NCBI RefSeq assembly: GCF_003086695.1
Contig: NZ_CP025999.1
Span: 2,583,680 to 2,647,679, forward strand
DNA length: 64,000 nt
Direction of reading: 5' to 3'
Source of the DNA: Stenotrophomonas sp. SAU14A_NAIMI4_8
GTDB taxonomy: Bacteria; Pseudomonadota; Gammaproteobacteria; Xanthomonadales; Xanthomonadaceae
The notes under the pieces were generated by a model, which saw nothing but the letters and a program-made list of their open reading frames with translations, had not been told where the DNA came from and did no database searches. The stretch's first letter is position 1; each line of letters begins with the position of its first letter. Positions 51,352-60,351 of the stretch are shown one piece after another. The position numbers and the translations under genes were made by a program.

Positions 51352-51990
51352 ATGTCTGCACCCCGCTCGTCCTCTGCCAAGTCGTTCACTGTGCACATTC
51401 CGCGCAACGCCCTGAAGATCGCCGGCATCGCCTTCGGCGTGGGCATCGCGCTGTTCGTGGTGGTCTGGCTGACCGGCCGCGACAAGGAATTCTTCCGCGC
51501 CGACCCGGCCACGGCCACCCCGCAGGAAACGGCGCAGATCGAGCCGCTGCCCGAGCCGTTGCCGGCCGCGGCGGGCTCCAGCGAAATGCCCGATGCCAAG
51601 CCGGCGCCGCTGCCCGAGGACGAGGCGCCGAAGCTGGTGGAAACCGCCCCGCCGCCGCCGGCCGCAGTGGACCCGGCCGCCCCTGCGCCGGGCACGGCCG
51701 CGCCGGCTGCAGCCACCTCGCAACCGATGCCGATTGCCGAGCAGTCGCCCGCGCCCAGCTACCCGCCCGCCGCCCTGCGCCGTGGCGAGGCCGGCAGCGT
51801 GGTGGTACGCGTGGACGTAGATGCCACCGGCTACCCGAACAACGTAACGGTGATCCAGCGCAGCGGTTCGCGTGACCTGGACCGTGCGGCCACCGACGCC
51901 GTGCGCCGCTGGCGTTTCACCCCCGCGCAGAGCAATGGCCAGGCCGTGCCGGGCAGCATTGAAGTGCCGTTCGACTTCAAGCCGCAGTAA
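51352..51990 (+). CDS. TonB-family energy transducer (1)
   Basis: 212 residues from ATG 51352. Single N-terminal membrane helix (IAGIAFGVGIALFVVVWLTG), Pro/Ala/Glu-rich periplasmic linker, then a TonB C-terminal domain: PSYPPAALRRGEAGSVVVRV, DLDRAATDAVRRWRFTPAQS. Lacks the His of ExbB-linked TonB in the helix, so it may act with another energy source or as an accessory. Followed by a second, similar gene. Confidence 0.82.
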   Translation: MSAPRSSSAKSFTVHIPRNALKIAGIAFGVGIALFVVVWLTGRDKEFFRADPATATPQETAQIEPLPEPLPAAAGSSEMPDAKPAPLPEDEAPKLVETAPPPPAAVDPAAPAPGTAAPAAATSQPMPIAEQSPAPSYPPAALRRGEAGSVVVRVDVDATGYPNNVTVIQRSGSRDLDRAATDAVRRWRFTPAQSNGQAVPGSIEVPFDFKPQ

Positions 51991-52108
51991 CTGAACGGTG
52001 CCCGGCAGGCAACCTGAACCCTGCCGGTTGCGTTGACGCAACGCTGACACATTGCCACTGCTGCCCGGTCCAGACTCGGGGCGTCGTTACAGACGCGAGG
52101 AGCAAGCA

Positions 52109-52669
52109 ATGACGGCTACTACCCACGAAAACCTTCATTCGCCCCAGCTGCAGCAGGACGTGCCGCACCGGCCGACCTCGCCGTGGCTGTGGATGGCGCT
52201 GATCGTGGCAATGTTCGCGGCGGCCTTCGTCTGGCTGCGCTTTGCCAACCAGGAAGATGTGGCGCCGGCCCCGGTGGGCGAGCGCATGCTGCCGGCCACC
52301 GAGACCCCGGTCGCAACCACAGCGCCGGCGGCCCGCACCGCGGCACCGGCCAACGCCACCCGACGCAGCGCTCCGGCCGTGAGCAACCGTGAGGCGCGCC
52401 CGCTGGCCAGCAATGCCAAGCCGACCTATCCCGCTGCGGCGCTGCGTAGCGGCGTGCAGGGCAGCGTGGTGGCCAGCCTTAACGTGGATACCCGCGGCAA
52501 CGTCACCCAGGCCAGCATCGTGTCGCGCAGCGGCGAACGCAGCCGCGACCTGGATCGCGCCGTCATCAATACCGTGCAGGGCTGGAAGTTCCAGCCGGCG
52601 ATGCATGAGGGGCGCGCCGTGGCCAGTGTGGTGCGCGTGCCGGTGGATTTCCGTACCGAACAGCGTTGA
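52109..52669 (+). CDS. TonB-family energy transducer (2)
   Basis: 186 residues from ATG 52109 (GAGGAG 8 nt upstream). Membrane helix WLWMALIVAMFAAAFVWLRF, linker, and a C-terminal domain YPAAALRSGVQGSVVASLNV ... RDLDRAVINTVQGWKFQPAM. Parallel in layout to the preceding gene, so the pair looks like an old duplication. 118 bases apart. Confidence 0.82.
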   Translation: MTATTHENLHSPQLQQDVPHRPTSPWLWMALIVAMFAAAFVWLRFANQEDVAPAPVGERMLPATETPVATTAPAARTAAPANATRRSAPAVSNREARPLASNAKPTYPAAALRSGVQGSVVASLNVDTRGNVTQASIVSRSGERSRDLDRAVINTVQGWKFQPAMHEGRAVASVVRVPVDFRTEQR

Positions 52670-52693
52670 TCGCGGACGAGGGGTTCGTGATGT

Positions 52694-52722
52694 GGCGGAG
52701 GCTTCGGCCTCCGCCTTTTTTT
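52694..52722 (+). terminator. Rho-independent terminator
   Basis: GGCGGAGGC-TTCG-GCCTCCGCC followed by TTTTTTT: a 9-base GC stem with a UUCG tetraloop. Textbook terminator for the TonB pair. Confidence 0.95.
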
Positions 52723-52740
52723 GCCCGGGATTGCCTGTTC

Positions 52741-52852
52741 GCCGGGCATGGCCCGGCGCTACCGGACGCGGGCGCTGATGGATTCCGCCGGGCATGGCCC
52801 GGCGCTACCTGGGTGCGGGTGCTGATGCGCTACACCGGGCATGGCCCGGCGA
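52741..52852. repeat. REP (SMAG-type) triplet
   Basis: Three copies of GCCGGGCATGGCCCGGCGC at about 52741, 52787 and 52834 (period about 46 bases), the first two ending CTAC, the third with altered end. Lies between the TonB pair and the convergent aroA end. Confidence 0.85.
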
Positions 52853-52874
52853 GCGCAGCGGTATCGCGCCGAGG

Positions 52875-54182
52875 TCAGGCCAGGTTGAAGCCTGCGCTGC
52901 GGGCCAGGCCGTCGAAATCCGGGAACGAAGTGGCGACGTTGGCGATGTCGTTGATGCGCACCTCGCCGCTGCTGATCTGCCCGGCAATGGCAAACGCCAT
53001 GGCAATGCGATGGTCGCCGTGGCTTTCGATGGTGCCGCTGCCCAGGGTCACACCACCATGCAGGGTGGCGCCGTCTTCGGTTTCGTCCACCTGCATACCC
53101 AGCGCGCGCAGGCCGGTGGCCATGGCGGCAAGACGGTCCGATTCCTTCACCCGCAGTTCGGCCGCGCCGGTCACCACGGTCTGGCCTTCGGCGGCCGCGG
53201 CGGCAACGAACAGCGCCGGGAACTCATCGATCATGTCCGGCACCAGTTCCTCGGGAATGCGCGCGGCCTTCAGCGGGGCATGGCGCACGACCAGGTCGGC
53301 CACCGCTTCCCCGCCCTGCTCGGCCGGGTTTTCTTCGGTGATATCCGCGCCCATCAGGCGCAGTGCGTGCAGCAGACCGGTGCGGCGCGGGTTCAGGCCC
53401 ACCTGCTTCAAACGGATGTGCGAGCCGGGAATGATGCTGGCAGCGACCAGGAAGAATGCGGCCGAGGAGAAATCAGCCGGCACCACGATATCGGTGGCGC
53501 GCAGGCGCTGGCCGCCGCGCAGGCGGGCCTTGCCCGGCGAGAATTCAATGTCCACGCCGAACGCTGACAGCATGCGCTCGGTGTAATCGCGGGTCGGGTG
53601 CGGTTCGACCACGCTGGTTTCGCCCTGCGCATACAGGCCAGCCAGCAGGACCGCCGATTTGACCTGCGCGCTGGCCACCGGCGAGGCGAAGTCGATGCCG
53701 TGCAGCGCCTGGCCACCGTGCACGTGCAGCGGCGGGGTGCCATCGTCCTGCGTGTCGATCTTCGCGCCCATCTGCGACAGCGGACCGGTCACCCGGCGCA
53801 TCGGTCGGCCCGACAGCGATTCATCACCCACCAGCGTGCAGCCGAACGCCTGGCCGGCCAGCAGACCGGCCAGCAGGCGCATGCCGGTGCCGGCGTTGCC
53901 ACAGTCCAGCGGCGCGCTGGGCGCCTGCAGACCGTCGATGCCAACGCCATGCACGATGCGCTGCGAGGCGCTGGGGGTTTCGATGCGCACGCCCAGCTGG
54001 CTGAAGATGCGCGCGGTGGCGCGGGTGTCTTCGCCTTCCAGGAAGCCGTCGATCTGCGAGGTGCCATCGGCCAGCGCGGCGAACATCACCGAGCGGTGCG
54101 ACACCGACTTGTCGCCGGGAATGGTCAGGCTGCCCTGCAGGGGCTGGCCCTTGCGGGCAATCCAGTGTTGCGCGTTGCTCAT
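52875..54182 (-). CDS. aroA: 3-phosphoshikimate 1-carboxyvinyltransferase (EPSP synthase)
   Basis: 435 residues from ATG 54182. Substrate and active-site motifs: PGDKSVSHRSVMFAALA, LDCGNAGTGMRLLAGLLAG (the LDCGNAGT loop), RDYTERMLSAFGV, ELRVKESDRLAAMATGLRAL, HGDHRIAMAFAIAG. Sixth step of the shikimate pathway. Third gene of serC-pheA-aroA; 72 bases after pheA. Confidence 0.97.
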   Translation of the reverse strand: MSNAQHWIARKGQPLQGSLTIPGDKSVSHRSVMFAALADGTSQIDGFLEGEDTRATARIFSQLGVRIETPSASQRIVHGVGIDGLQAPSAPLDCGNAGTGMRLLAGLLAGQAFGCTLVGDESLSGRPMRRVTGPLSQMGAKIDTQDDGTPPLHVHGGQALHGIDFASPVASAQVKSAVLLAGLYAQGETSVVEPHPTRDYTERMLSAFGVDIEFSPGKARLRGGQRLRATDIVVPADFSSAAFFLVAASIIPGSHIRLKQVGLNPRRTGLLHALRLMGADITEENPAEQGGEAVADLVVRHAPLKAARIPEELVPDMIDEFPALFVAAAAAEGQTVVTGAAELRVKESDRLAAMATGLRALGMQVDETEDGATLHGGVTLGSGTIESHGDHRIAMAFAIAGQISSGEVRINDIANVATSFPDFDGLARSAGFNLA

Positions 54183-54254
54183 CGTTCGATCGTTCCGTAA
54201 ACGCCGGCGGGCCGGCGGTGCTTCAAGGGGCGCGGCACATGGCCGCCACAGCAA

Positions 54255-55439
54255 TCAGGGCACGGCCACCGGGTAGGAACCCAGCACCTTGATCTGCGCC
54301 GAGTGCGCTTCCAGTTCGGCCAGCGCGGCCTGCATGGGGGCATCGTCGATATGGCCGGCCAGATCGATGAAGAAGCCGTATTCCCACTTGCCGTGGTGCG
54401 ACGGGCGCGATTCGATGCGGTTCATGCTGATGCCGTGGCGGGCGAACGGGCTGAGCACATCGAACAGCGCGCCGGGCTTGTCATGGATGAACACCAGCAC
54501 CGAGGTGCGGTCGTGGCCGGAGGTCGGGAAGATGTTGCGGCCCACCACCAGGAAACGGGTGGTGTTGTCGGCATCGTTCTGGATCGGCTTGGTCACGACC
54601 TTCTTCAGGCCGTACACGTGGCCGGCGCTTTCACCACCGATGGCCGCGGCATCGTCGGCGTTACGCGCACGGCGCGCGCCTTCGGCGTTGCTGGACACGG
54701 GGATCTTCTCAGCCTTCGGCAGGTTGGCACGCATCCAGGCCGAGGTCTGCATGAAGGACTGCGGGTGGCCGTAGATGCGCTCGATATCTTCGATGCGCCC
54801 GCTGCGTGACATCAGGTACTGATGCACACGCAGTTCCACTTCGCCGCAGATCTTCAGGTTGGAGGTCAGGAACATGTCCAGAGTGATCTGGATGGTGCCC
54901 TGCCCCGAATTTTCCACCGGCACCACGCCGAAATCGGCGTTGCCCGCTTCCACTTCCTGGAACACTTCTTCGATGCTGGCCATCGGCAGGCCCAGTGCCG
55001 AGCGGCCGAAGTGCTTGAGCACAGCCTGCTGGCTGAAGGTGCCTTCCGGGCCGAGGTAACCGATCTTCAGCGGTTCCTGCTGGGCCAGACAGGCCGACAT
55101 GATTTCGCGGAACACGTGCACCAGCAGTTCGTCGCTGAGCGGGCCTTCGTTGCGGTCCACCACCATGCGCAGCACCTGGGCTTCGCGCTCGGGGCGGTAG
55201 TAATCGACGGCGGCGGCCAGCTTGCCCTTGGCCTTGCCCACCTGGTGCGCGAACTGAGCGCGTTCGGCGATCAGGCCCTGGATGTCACGGTCGATCTGGT
55301 CGATCTTGGCGCGCACGTCGGCCAGCGCCAGCGGTGCCAGCGTGGGGGCCGCGGTGGCGGTCTTCTTGCCCTTGGGGGCCGCGCTGCCCTTGGCCGTTTC
55401 AGCCTTGGCGGGCGCCTTCTTGGCGGGTTTGCTTGCCAT
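54255..55439 (-). CDS. pheA: Bifunctional chorismate mutase/prephenate dehydratase
   Basis: 394 residues from ATG 55439. Lys/Ala-rich N-terminal extension (about 1-38), chorismate mutase domain (DVRAKIDQIDRDIQGLIAER), prephenate dehydratase domain (GYLGPEGTFSQQAVLKHFG, FGVVPVENSGQGTIQITLDM, NTTRFLVVGRN), and a C-terminal ACT domain with HGISMNRIESRPS, the phenylalanine-sensing motif. Makes phenylpyruvate and is feedback-inhibited by Phe. Confidence 0.96.
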   Translation of the reverse strand: MASKPAKKAPAKAETAKGSAAPKGKKTATAAPTLAPLALADVRAKIDQIDRDIQGLIAERAQFAHQVGKAKGKLAAAVDYYRPEREAQVLRMVVDRNEGPLSDELLVHVFREIMSACLAQQEPLKIGYLGPEGTFSQQAVLKHFGRSALGLPMASIEEVFQEVEAGNADFGVVPVENSGQGTIQITLDMFLTSNLKICGEVELRVHQYLMSRSGRIEDIERIYGHPQSFMQTSAWMRANLPKAEKIPVSSNAEGARRARNADDAAAIGGESAGHVYGLKKVVTKPIQNDADNTTRFLVVGRNIFPTSGHDRTSVLVFIHDKPGALFDVLSPFARHGISMNRIESRPSHHGKWEYGFFIDLAGHIDDAPMQAALAELEAHSAQIKVLGSYPVAVP

Positions 55440-55490
55440 TGGAATTCCTTGTTGCAGGGCACGCACCGGACGGTGCGCGCCGTTCAGTGC

Positions 55491-56576
55491 TCAACCGTGA
55501 CGCTGCTGGAAATCGGCCATGAAGGCGACCAGCGCCTCGGCCCCGGCCAGCGGCATGGCGTTGTACAGCGAAGCGCGGATGCCGCCCACCACCTTGTGGC
55601 CCTTCAGCGCCAGCAGGCCAGCGGTCTTGGCCTCGGCCACGAAGCGCGCGTCCAGGTCGGTGCTGGGCAGGAAGAACGGGATGTTCATCCGCGAGCGCGC
55701 CGAGGGCGCCACTTCATTGCGATAGAAGCCGCCGGAAGCATCGATGGCGCCGTACACCAGCGCGGCCTTGGCGGCATTGCGCTTGGCGAATTCGACCACG
55801 CCACCTTCGGCCAGCATCCACTTGAACACCAGGCCGGCCAGGTACCAGTTCCAGGTGGGCGGGGTGTTGAGCATGGAATCGCGCGCGACGTGCGAGCGGT
55901 AATCGAAGATGTCTGCACGCGGCTGGCCGGCGCGCTCCAGCAGGTCGCGGCGGATGATCATCACCGCAATGCCGACCGGGCCCAGATTCTTCTGCGCACC
56001 GGCATAGATGATGCCGTAGCGGCGCACATCCAGCGGTTCGCTGGCGATGGACGAGCTGAAATCGGCCACCAGCGGCACAGTACCGGTATCGGGCACATCA
56101 CGGAATTCGACGCCGTGGATGGTCTCATTGGCGGTGATGTGCACGTAGGCGGCATCGGCCGAGAGCTGCCAGCCCTCGCGCGCGGGCAGTTCGCGATAGC
56201 CGTTGGCTTCGCTGCTGGCGGCGATGTTCACATCCACATAGGGGCCGGCCTGTTTGACCGCTGTCTTTCCCCAATGGCCGCTTACGACATAGTCGGCGCG
56301 CTGGCCGGGCTGGGCGAAGTTGAGCGGGATGAGCGCCTGCTGGGTGGTGGCACCCCCGGGCAGGAACAGCACCGCGTAGTCGTCGGGGATATCGAGCAGG
56401 CGGCGCAGGTCGGCCTCGGCCTCGGCAGCCACGGACATGAATTCCGGGCCGCGATGGCTCATTTCCACGATCGAGGCGCCGGCACCGTGCCAGTCCAGCA
56501 TTTCCGCCTGCGCCTGGCGCAGGACCGATTCCGGCAAGGTTGCAGGGCCGGCACTGAAGTTGAACGCGCGCGTCAT
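55491..56576 (-). CDS. serC: Phosphoserine aminotransferase
   Basis: 361 residues from ATG 56576 ([20 protein letters not shown]). PLP enzyme: [37 protein letters not shown] (Lys that binds PLP in GAQKN), [20 protein letters not shown]. Makes phosphoserine in serine synthesis and a step of PLP synthesis. First gene of serC-pheA-aroA; 51 bases before pheA. Confidence 0.97.
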   Translation of the reverse strand: MTRAFNFSAGPATLPESVLRQAQAEMLDWHGAGASIVEMSHRGPEFMSVAAEAEADLRRLLDIPDDYAVLFLPGGATTQQALIPLNFAQPGQRADYVVSGHWGKTAVKQAGPYVDVNIAASSEANGYRELPAREGWQLSADAAYVHITANETIHGVEFRDVPDTGTVPLVADFSSSIASEPLDVRRYGIIYAGAQKNLGPVGIAVMIIRRDLLERAGQPRADIFDYRSHVARDSMLNTPPTWNWYLAGLVFKWMLAEGGVVEFAKRNAAKAALVYGAIDASGGFYRNEVAPSARSRMNIPFFLPSTDLDARFVAEAKTAGLLALKGHKVVGGIRASLYNAMPLAGAEALVAFMADFQQRHG

Positions 56577-56685
56577 GTCACACCTGTGGGGCAAGACCCG
56601 TAGTATGCCGCAGCGCACCAGCGTTGCGGCCTTGTCGCGCAAGGGAAATTTGGTTGCATTCGTATCCAATTGCCGGCGGGGCAAT

Positions 56686-56858
56686 GTGCCAACCAAGGTT
56701 GGCACCTACCGAAGCGGGGGCGTGCCCTGCTTTGGTAGCCGCCGACCTTGGTCGGCGTACGCCGTCAGGGGTCATGCGGCCGGGACATCGTGCCAACCAA
56801 GGTTGGCACCTACCGAAGCGGGGTGGGTCGGGCGGTAGCGCCGGGCCATGCCCGGCGG
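56686..56858. repeat. REP (SMAG-type) cluster upstream of serC
   Basis: Four GTAG-type palindromes: GTGCCAACCAAGGTTGGCAC-CTAC at 56686 and 56790, GTAG-CCGCCGACCTTGGTCGGC at 56735, GTAG-CGCCGGGCCATGCCCGGCG at 56835. Orientation alternates. Between serC and the FHA gene. Confidence 0.85.
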
Positions 56859-56865
56859 AGCGGGT

Positions 56866-57675
56866 TCAGCGCGCGCCGAACCAGAGCAGCAGGCTGAGCA
56901 CGCCAGCCAGCAGGAGGGCGCTGACCAGCAGCCACGGCCAGCGGCGCACGTGACGCGGCGCCGCCGGGGCCACCGGCGCCTGCTCGCTGTCTGCCGCCTC
57001 GTCGTCCGGGCTGGGCGCCGGGCGCCGGCGCGGGTCGTGCGGCACTTCCAGCACGAAGCGATGCTGGCCGTCGAACACCAGCTGGTCACCGGCCTGCAGC
57101 CAGCAGTGGCGCACGGCCACGCCGTTCACCCGGCTGCCTTCGGCACTGCCCAGGTCACGCAGCAGTACCCGCTCGCCATGCAGTTCGACCCGAGCGTGCT
57201 GGTCGGCGAAGGCCGGCTCATCAATAGCGATGTCGGCATCGTCACCGCGACCGATCACCCGCGGCCGTGCCAGGGTGAAACCGCGGCCATGGTGCAGGCC
57301 GCCCACGCCGCGCAACACGCGCTGTTCGTCGATGCCCGGATCAGCCTGCGCCGTCGGCGCCGGTGCCTGCAGCAGGGTTTCCACCTCGCCCTGCAGGACC
57401 ATTTCCACGCCGTCCACGTACACCGCATCACCCGCACGCAGCAGGGCCATGCGGCGCACCGGGCGACCATTCACGTGGATGCCACGGATACCGTTGCCGA
57501 CCTGCAGCCACAGACCGCGATCATCCAGGCAGAACTGGGCCAGCAGCAGGGCGCCGTTGCCGGCATCGCCCAGCCGCACGCTGCCATTGGCCTGGCGCAC
57601 GATGCGCTGCACCCCGGGCCGCAGCGGCTGGTCGGGCTGTTGGTGTTGACTGAAGTGAACAAGCAGGTTCTGCAC
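56866..57675 (-). CDS. FHA-domain membrane protein
   Basis: About 269 residues from a GTG at 57675 (the frame is open further, to 57756). Two FHA-like units: an N-terminal one (LDDRGLWLQVGNGIRGIHVN, GRPVRRMALLRAGDAVYVDG) and a C-terminal one (TLARPRVIGRGDDADIAIDE, ADQHARVELHGERVLLRDLG, SAEGSRVNGVAVRHCWLQAG). One C-terminal membrane helix (WPWLLVSALLLAGVLSLLLW). Binds phosphothreonine-type ligands at the membrane; partner kinase not in the window. Confidence 0.82.
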   Translation of the reverse strand: MQNLLVHFSQHQQPDQPLRPGVQRIVRQANGSVRLGDAGNGALLLAQFCLDDRGLWLQVGNGIRGIHVNGRPVRRMALLRAGDAVYVDGVEMVLQGEVETLLQAPAPTAQADPGIDEQRVLRGVGGLHHGRGFTLARPRVIGRGDDADIAIDEPAFADQHARVELHGERVLLRDLGSAEGSRVNGVAVRHCWLQAGDQLVFDGQHRFVLEVPHDPRRRPAPSPDDEAADSEQAPVAPAAPRHVRRWPWLLVSALLLAGVLSLLLWFGAR

Positions 57676-57800
57676 GCGGCGCAGACTAGCAGGTTGACCG
57701 CCAACGCAGAAGAACCCCGCGTGAGTGCTTGGCGCCGCGCCCGCCGATGCGCACAATGACCGCCCTCTTACTACAACCCGGCCCTGCGCCAGGAGCCTGC

Positions 57801-58076
57801 ATGTCCAGCATCGACGTCCGCCACGCCCACTCCCTGCCCGACGCGCAGGCGCGCGAGGCCATCGAACAGGTGGCCGCCAAGCTGTCTGAGCGCTTCGGCC
57901 TGAAGTCGAGCTGGGCCGCCGACGTACTGAACTTCAGCGGCAGCGGCGTGGACGGTGCCATCGAACTGCAGCCGGGCGCGGTGCGCGTGACCGCCAAGCT
58001 CGGTTTCCTGCTGTCGGCCATGAAGGGCATGGTGGAAAGCGAGATCCAGCGTGTGCTGAAGGAAAAGCTGGGCTGA
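57801..58076 (+). CDS. Polyhydroxyalkanoic-acid system family protein
   Basis: 91 residues from ATG 57801. Matches the PHA-granule system family: IDVRHAHSLPDAQAREAIEQ, VAAKLSERFGLKSSWAADVL, GAVRVTAKLGFLLSAMKGMV. Its neighbour is a phasin-like gene. Role in polyester granules by family; no synthase lies in the window. Confidence 0.8.
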   Translation: MSSIDVRHAHSLPDAQAREAIEQVAAKLSERFGLKSSWAADVLNFSGSGVDGAIELQPGAVRVTAKLGFLLSAMKGMVESEIQRVLKEKLG

Positions 58077-58156
58077 ACCCCGGCGCCGGGCCATCACGGC
58101 CCAGCAACGCAACGCCGCGCTACTCTCGGGGCAGGCCCAACCTCCCCGGGAGTGCG

Positions 58157-58645
58157 ATGAACACTTACGACAACGACGACCGCCGCGATGATGACGCCAG
58201 CTTCGGCGAGCAGGCGGGGCGCTTTTCGCGCAAGTTGAGCGATTCGGCACAACAGGTCTGGCTGGCCGGGCTGGGCGCACTGGGCCGGGCACAGGCCGAA
58301 GGCAACCGCTTCTTCGATGGCCTGGTGAAGGAAGGCGAAGCCTGGGAAGCGCGCCGCCGCGAACGCAGCGGCGAACAGGGCCCGGGCTGGCGCGACAATG
58401 TGGAACAGTCACTGGATGAGGCCCGCGAAAAGGCGTCGGGCACCTGGACGAAGGTGGAGAAGGCCTTCGACGAACAGGTGCAGGGCGTGCTGAAACGCAT
58501 GCATGTGCCCACCGCGCAGGATGTGACTGCACTGGAAGCTCGCTTGGATGCGCTGCATGCGCGCCTGGCCAAGCTGGAAAACCGTGCCGCATCGGGCACT
58601 GATGCCCCCGCCCCCGGCAGCCACCAGGGGCCGGGCGCCGCCTGA
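58157..58645 (+). CDS. Phasin-family granule-associated protein
   Basis: 162 residues: SDSAQQVWLAGLGALGRAQA is the phasin (PhaF/PhaI) hallmark, followed by amphipathic helices (NRFFDGLVKEGEAWEARRRE, EKASGTWTKVEKAFDEQVQG) and a C-terminal heptad-like helix (VTALEARLDALHARLAKLEN). Coats polyhydroxyalkanoate granules. 80 bases after the preceding gene, so likely one operon. Confidence 0.85.
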   Translation: MNTYDNDDRRDDDASFGEQAGRFSRKLSDSAQQVWLAGLGALGRAQAEGNRFFDGLVKEGEAWEARRRERSGEQGPGWRDNVEQSLDEAREKASGTWTKVEKAFDEQVQGVLKRMHVPTAQDVTALEARLDALHARLAKLENRAASGTDAPAPGSHQGPGAA

Positions 58646-58691
58646 CCGGCCAATTGTTGCAATGCAATAAAATTTATCTGACAATCGCGAG

Positions 58692-58758
58692 AACCCGCCA
58701 ATCGCTTCGCCTGCCGTTTGTTCCCTCCCCTCACGGCTTCAGGATTGGCGGGTTTTTT
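58692..58758 (+). terminator. Long-loop terminator/possible small RNA end
   Basis: AACCCGCCAATC (58692-58703) and GATTGGCGGGTT (58743-58754) form a perfect 12-base stem with a 39-base loop, followed by TTTT. It ends the phasin unit. Large loop and nearby AT-rich sequence (TAAAAT at 58668) leave open a separate short transcript. Confidence 0.75.
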
Positions 58759-58881
58759 CGTGTCTGCACAGCGCTGATCTGCGCGCTGCATCACGCTTCT
58801 TGTCGGGAACACCCTGACGCAATCGCCCAGTGTGGCCTTTACACTGTCGGCTTCTGAATTTTTCCTTCCGTTCGCACCTGC

Positions 58882-59901
58882 ATGCTCCCTTGGATTCTGG
58901 CCCTGCTGTCGGCCCTGCTCATCTGTACCCTGGCTGTTGTCTACCTGTGGTGGGTGAAGCGGCGGCAAACGGAAATGCGACTGGGCCTGCAGGCCCTGGC
59001 CGGTATGCATTGGCGTGAGTTTTCCACGCTGATCAAGCGCATGCTGAGCGAGCAGCGCGGGCTGCGCGAGGCGCATGACGCGGACGAGGATGCGCGCGAG
59101 CCGCGCAGCGATTTCGTGCTGACCGACGGCCCCAACACCTGGATGGTCTGGTGCAAGCACGGCCTGGCCTACCGCATTGGTACGGCAGCGGTGAACGAGC
59201 TGGGCGCGGCCACGCGCCTGGGCGGCGCCAAGGGTGGCCTGTTGATCACCGAAGGGCGGGTGGAGCGTGATGGCCTGGCTGCCGCCGAGAAGCAGGCGGT
59301 GGAAGTGCTGGACGGCCCGCGCCTGTGGCCGCTGCTGCAGCCTTACCTGCCAGGCGATATCGAAAGCCGCGTGCGTGCCAGCGCCCGCCACGAGGCCGTG
59401 CGCCGCATCGCCATTTCCGCACTGGGCGCGGTGACCGTGGGCCTGCTGGTCGGGGTCAGCCTGCAGGGGCTGCACGCCGATGCACCGGTTGCCGCCCCAG
59501 AGCCTACGCCCGTGGCCGCTTCCAGCGCAGCGGTTGCACCAGCCGCCCCCGTGGCAGCGCCGTCACCTGCGGCGGATGCGGCCCCGGCCAGCGCGCCCGT
59601 GGTGCCGGCCGCCAAGGCCGGCGACGACAGCCGCAGCAACCCCAATCCCGATGCGGCCACGCTGGAGCGCTACCAGGCCGAACTGGCCCGCGCCCTGGCC
59701 GGCCAGAGCGGCATTGCCAGCGGCGTCTGGCTGACCCGGCAGACCCTGGCCATCAACCGCACCGGCGAACTGGAGCAGGTCTGGCCGCGCGTCTGCCAGG
59801 AAGTGCTGCGCTACCCCGCCCTGCGCACCGTGCGCGTGCAGCTCAACGCCCGCCCGGGCGTGGACGAGCCGGTGCGCTGGCGGCAGTGCGCCACGTATTG
59901 A
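58882..59901 (+). CDS. Membrane-anchored Mrr-like endonuclease-fold protein
   Basis: 339 residues. N-terminal membrane helix (MLPWILALLSALLICTLAVV) then an Mrr/restriction-endonuclease-like fold: GMHWREFSTLIKRMLSEQRG, SDFVLTDGPNTWMVWCKHGL, GAAVNELGAATRLGG-like region, GGLLITEGRVERDGLAA. In active members the pattern is D-(x)n-Q/E-x-K; here the D and W-C-K are seen, with the Q/E replaced by W. A second helix (IAISALGAVTVGLLVGVSLQ), a Pro/Ala-rich linker and a small C-terminal domain follow. Confidence 0.72.
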   Translation: MLPWILALLSALLICTLAVVYLWWVKRRQTEMRLGLQALAGMHWREFSTLIKRMLSEQRGLREAHDADEDAREPRSDFVLTDGPNTWMVWCKHGLAYRIGTAAVNELGAATRLGGAKGGLLITEGRVERDGLAAAEKQAVEVLDGPRLWPLLQPYLPGDIESRVRASARHEAVRRIAISALGAVTVGLLVGVSLQGLHADAPVAAPEPTPVAASSAAVAPAAPVAAPSPAADAAPASAPVVPAAKAGDDSRSNPNPDAATLERYQAELARALAGQSGIASGVWLTRQTLAINRTGELEQVWPRVCQEVLRYPALRTVRVQLNARPGVDEPVRWRQCATY

Positions 59902-59910
59902 GTGGTGCGC

Positions 59911-59931
59911 CATCCACGCATGGCGTGGATG
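59911..59931. repeat. REP (SMAG-type) single unit
   Basis: CATCCACGCATGGCGTGGATG, a near-perfect palindrome of the same class as those at 49871 and 60531, 10 bases after the preceding stop. Confidence 0.75.
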
Positions 59932-59950
59932 GTTGCGCCGCCCGCCGCCG

Positions 59951-60343
59951 TCAAGCCAACGCGGCAAGATGGGCGATGTAGCTTGAACGTGTTTCCCCGG
60001 CCGCCTTGGCCTGCGCATCCAACCTGGACAGGATCCGTCGCGGCAGGCTGATGTTCACCCGCTCGATGGTGTCATCCAGCAGTGCTGGATCAATGCTGAT
60101 ATAGGCAAGAATCCATTGCGTTCCACCTGCCGCGTCGGCGACCAGTTTCTGTGGTGCAGACGGTGTTGGAATCGAGTGCCCGGCATCCAGTGCGGCGTCA
60201 ATCCAGGCAAGCGCAGCCTCTTCCGCCGAACGCAGGGCGTCATCGAGCGTGTCCGCGGCAGAGAAGCAGCCCGGTAGATCCGGCACCACCACGCCCCAAG
60301 CAGTGTGTTCATCACCGGCTTCGATCAAGACTGGATATCGCAT
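59951..60343 (-). CDS. hicB: HicB-type antitoxin
   Basis: 130 residues from ATG 60343. N-terminal HicB fold (MRYPVLIEAGDEHTAWGVVV, PDLPGCFSAADTLDDALRSA, EEAALAWIDAALDAGHSIP) and a C-terminal ribbon-helix-helix DNA-binding end (RVNISLPRRILSRLDAQAKA). In complete systems it binds and blocks HicA, an mRNA-interferase, and represses the operon. The hicA directly upstream is damaged. Confidence 0.88.
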   Translation of the reverse strand: MRYPVLIEAGDEHTAWGVVVPDLPGCFSAADTLDDALRSAEEAALAWIDAALDAGHSIPTPSAPQKLVADAAGGTQWILAYISIDPALLDDTIERVNISLPRRILSRLDAQAKAAGETRSSYIAHLAALA

Positions 60344-60351
60344 GGGAGCCT

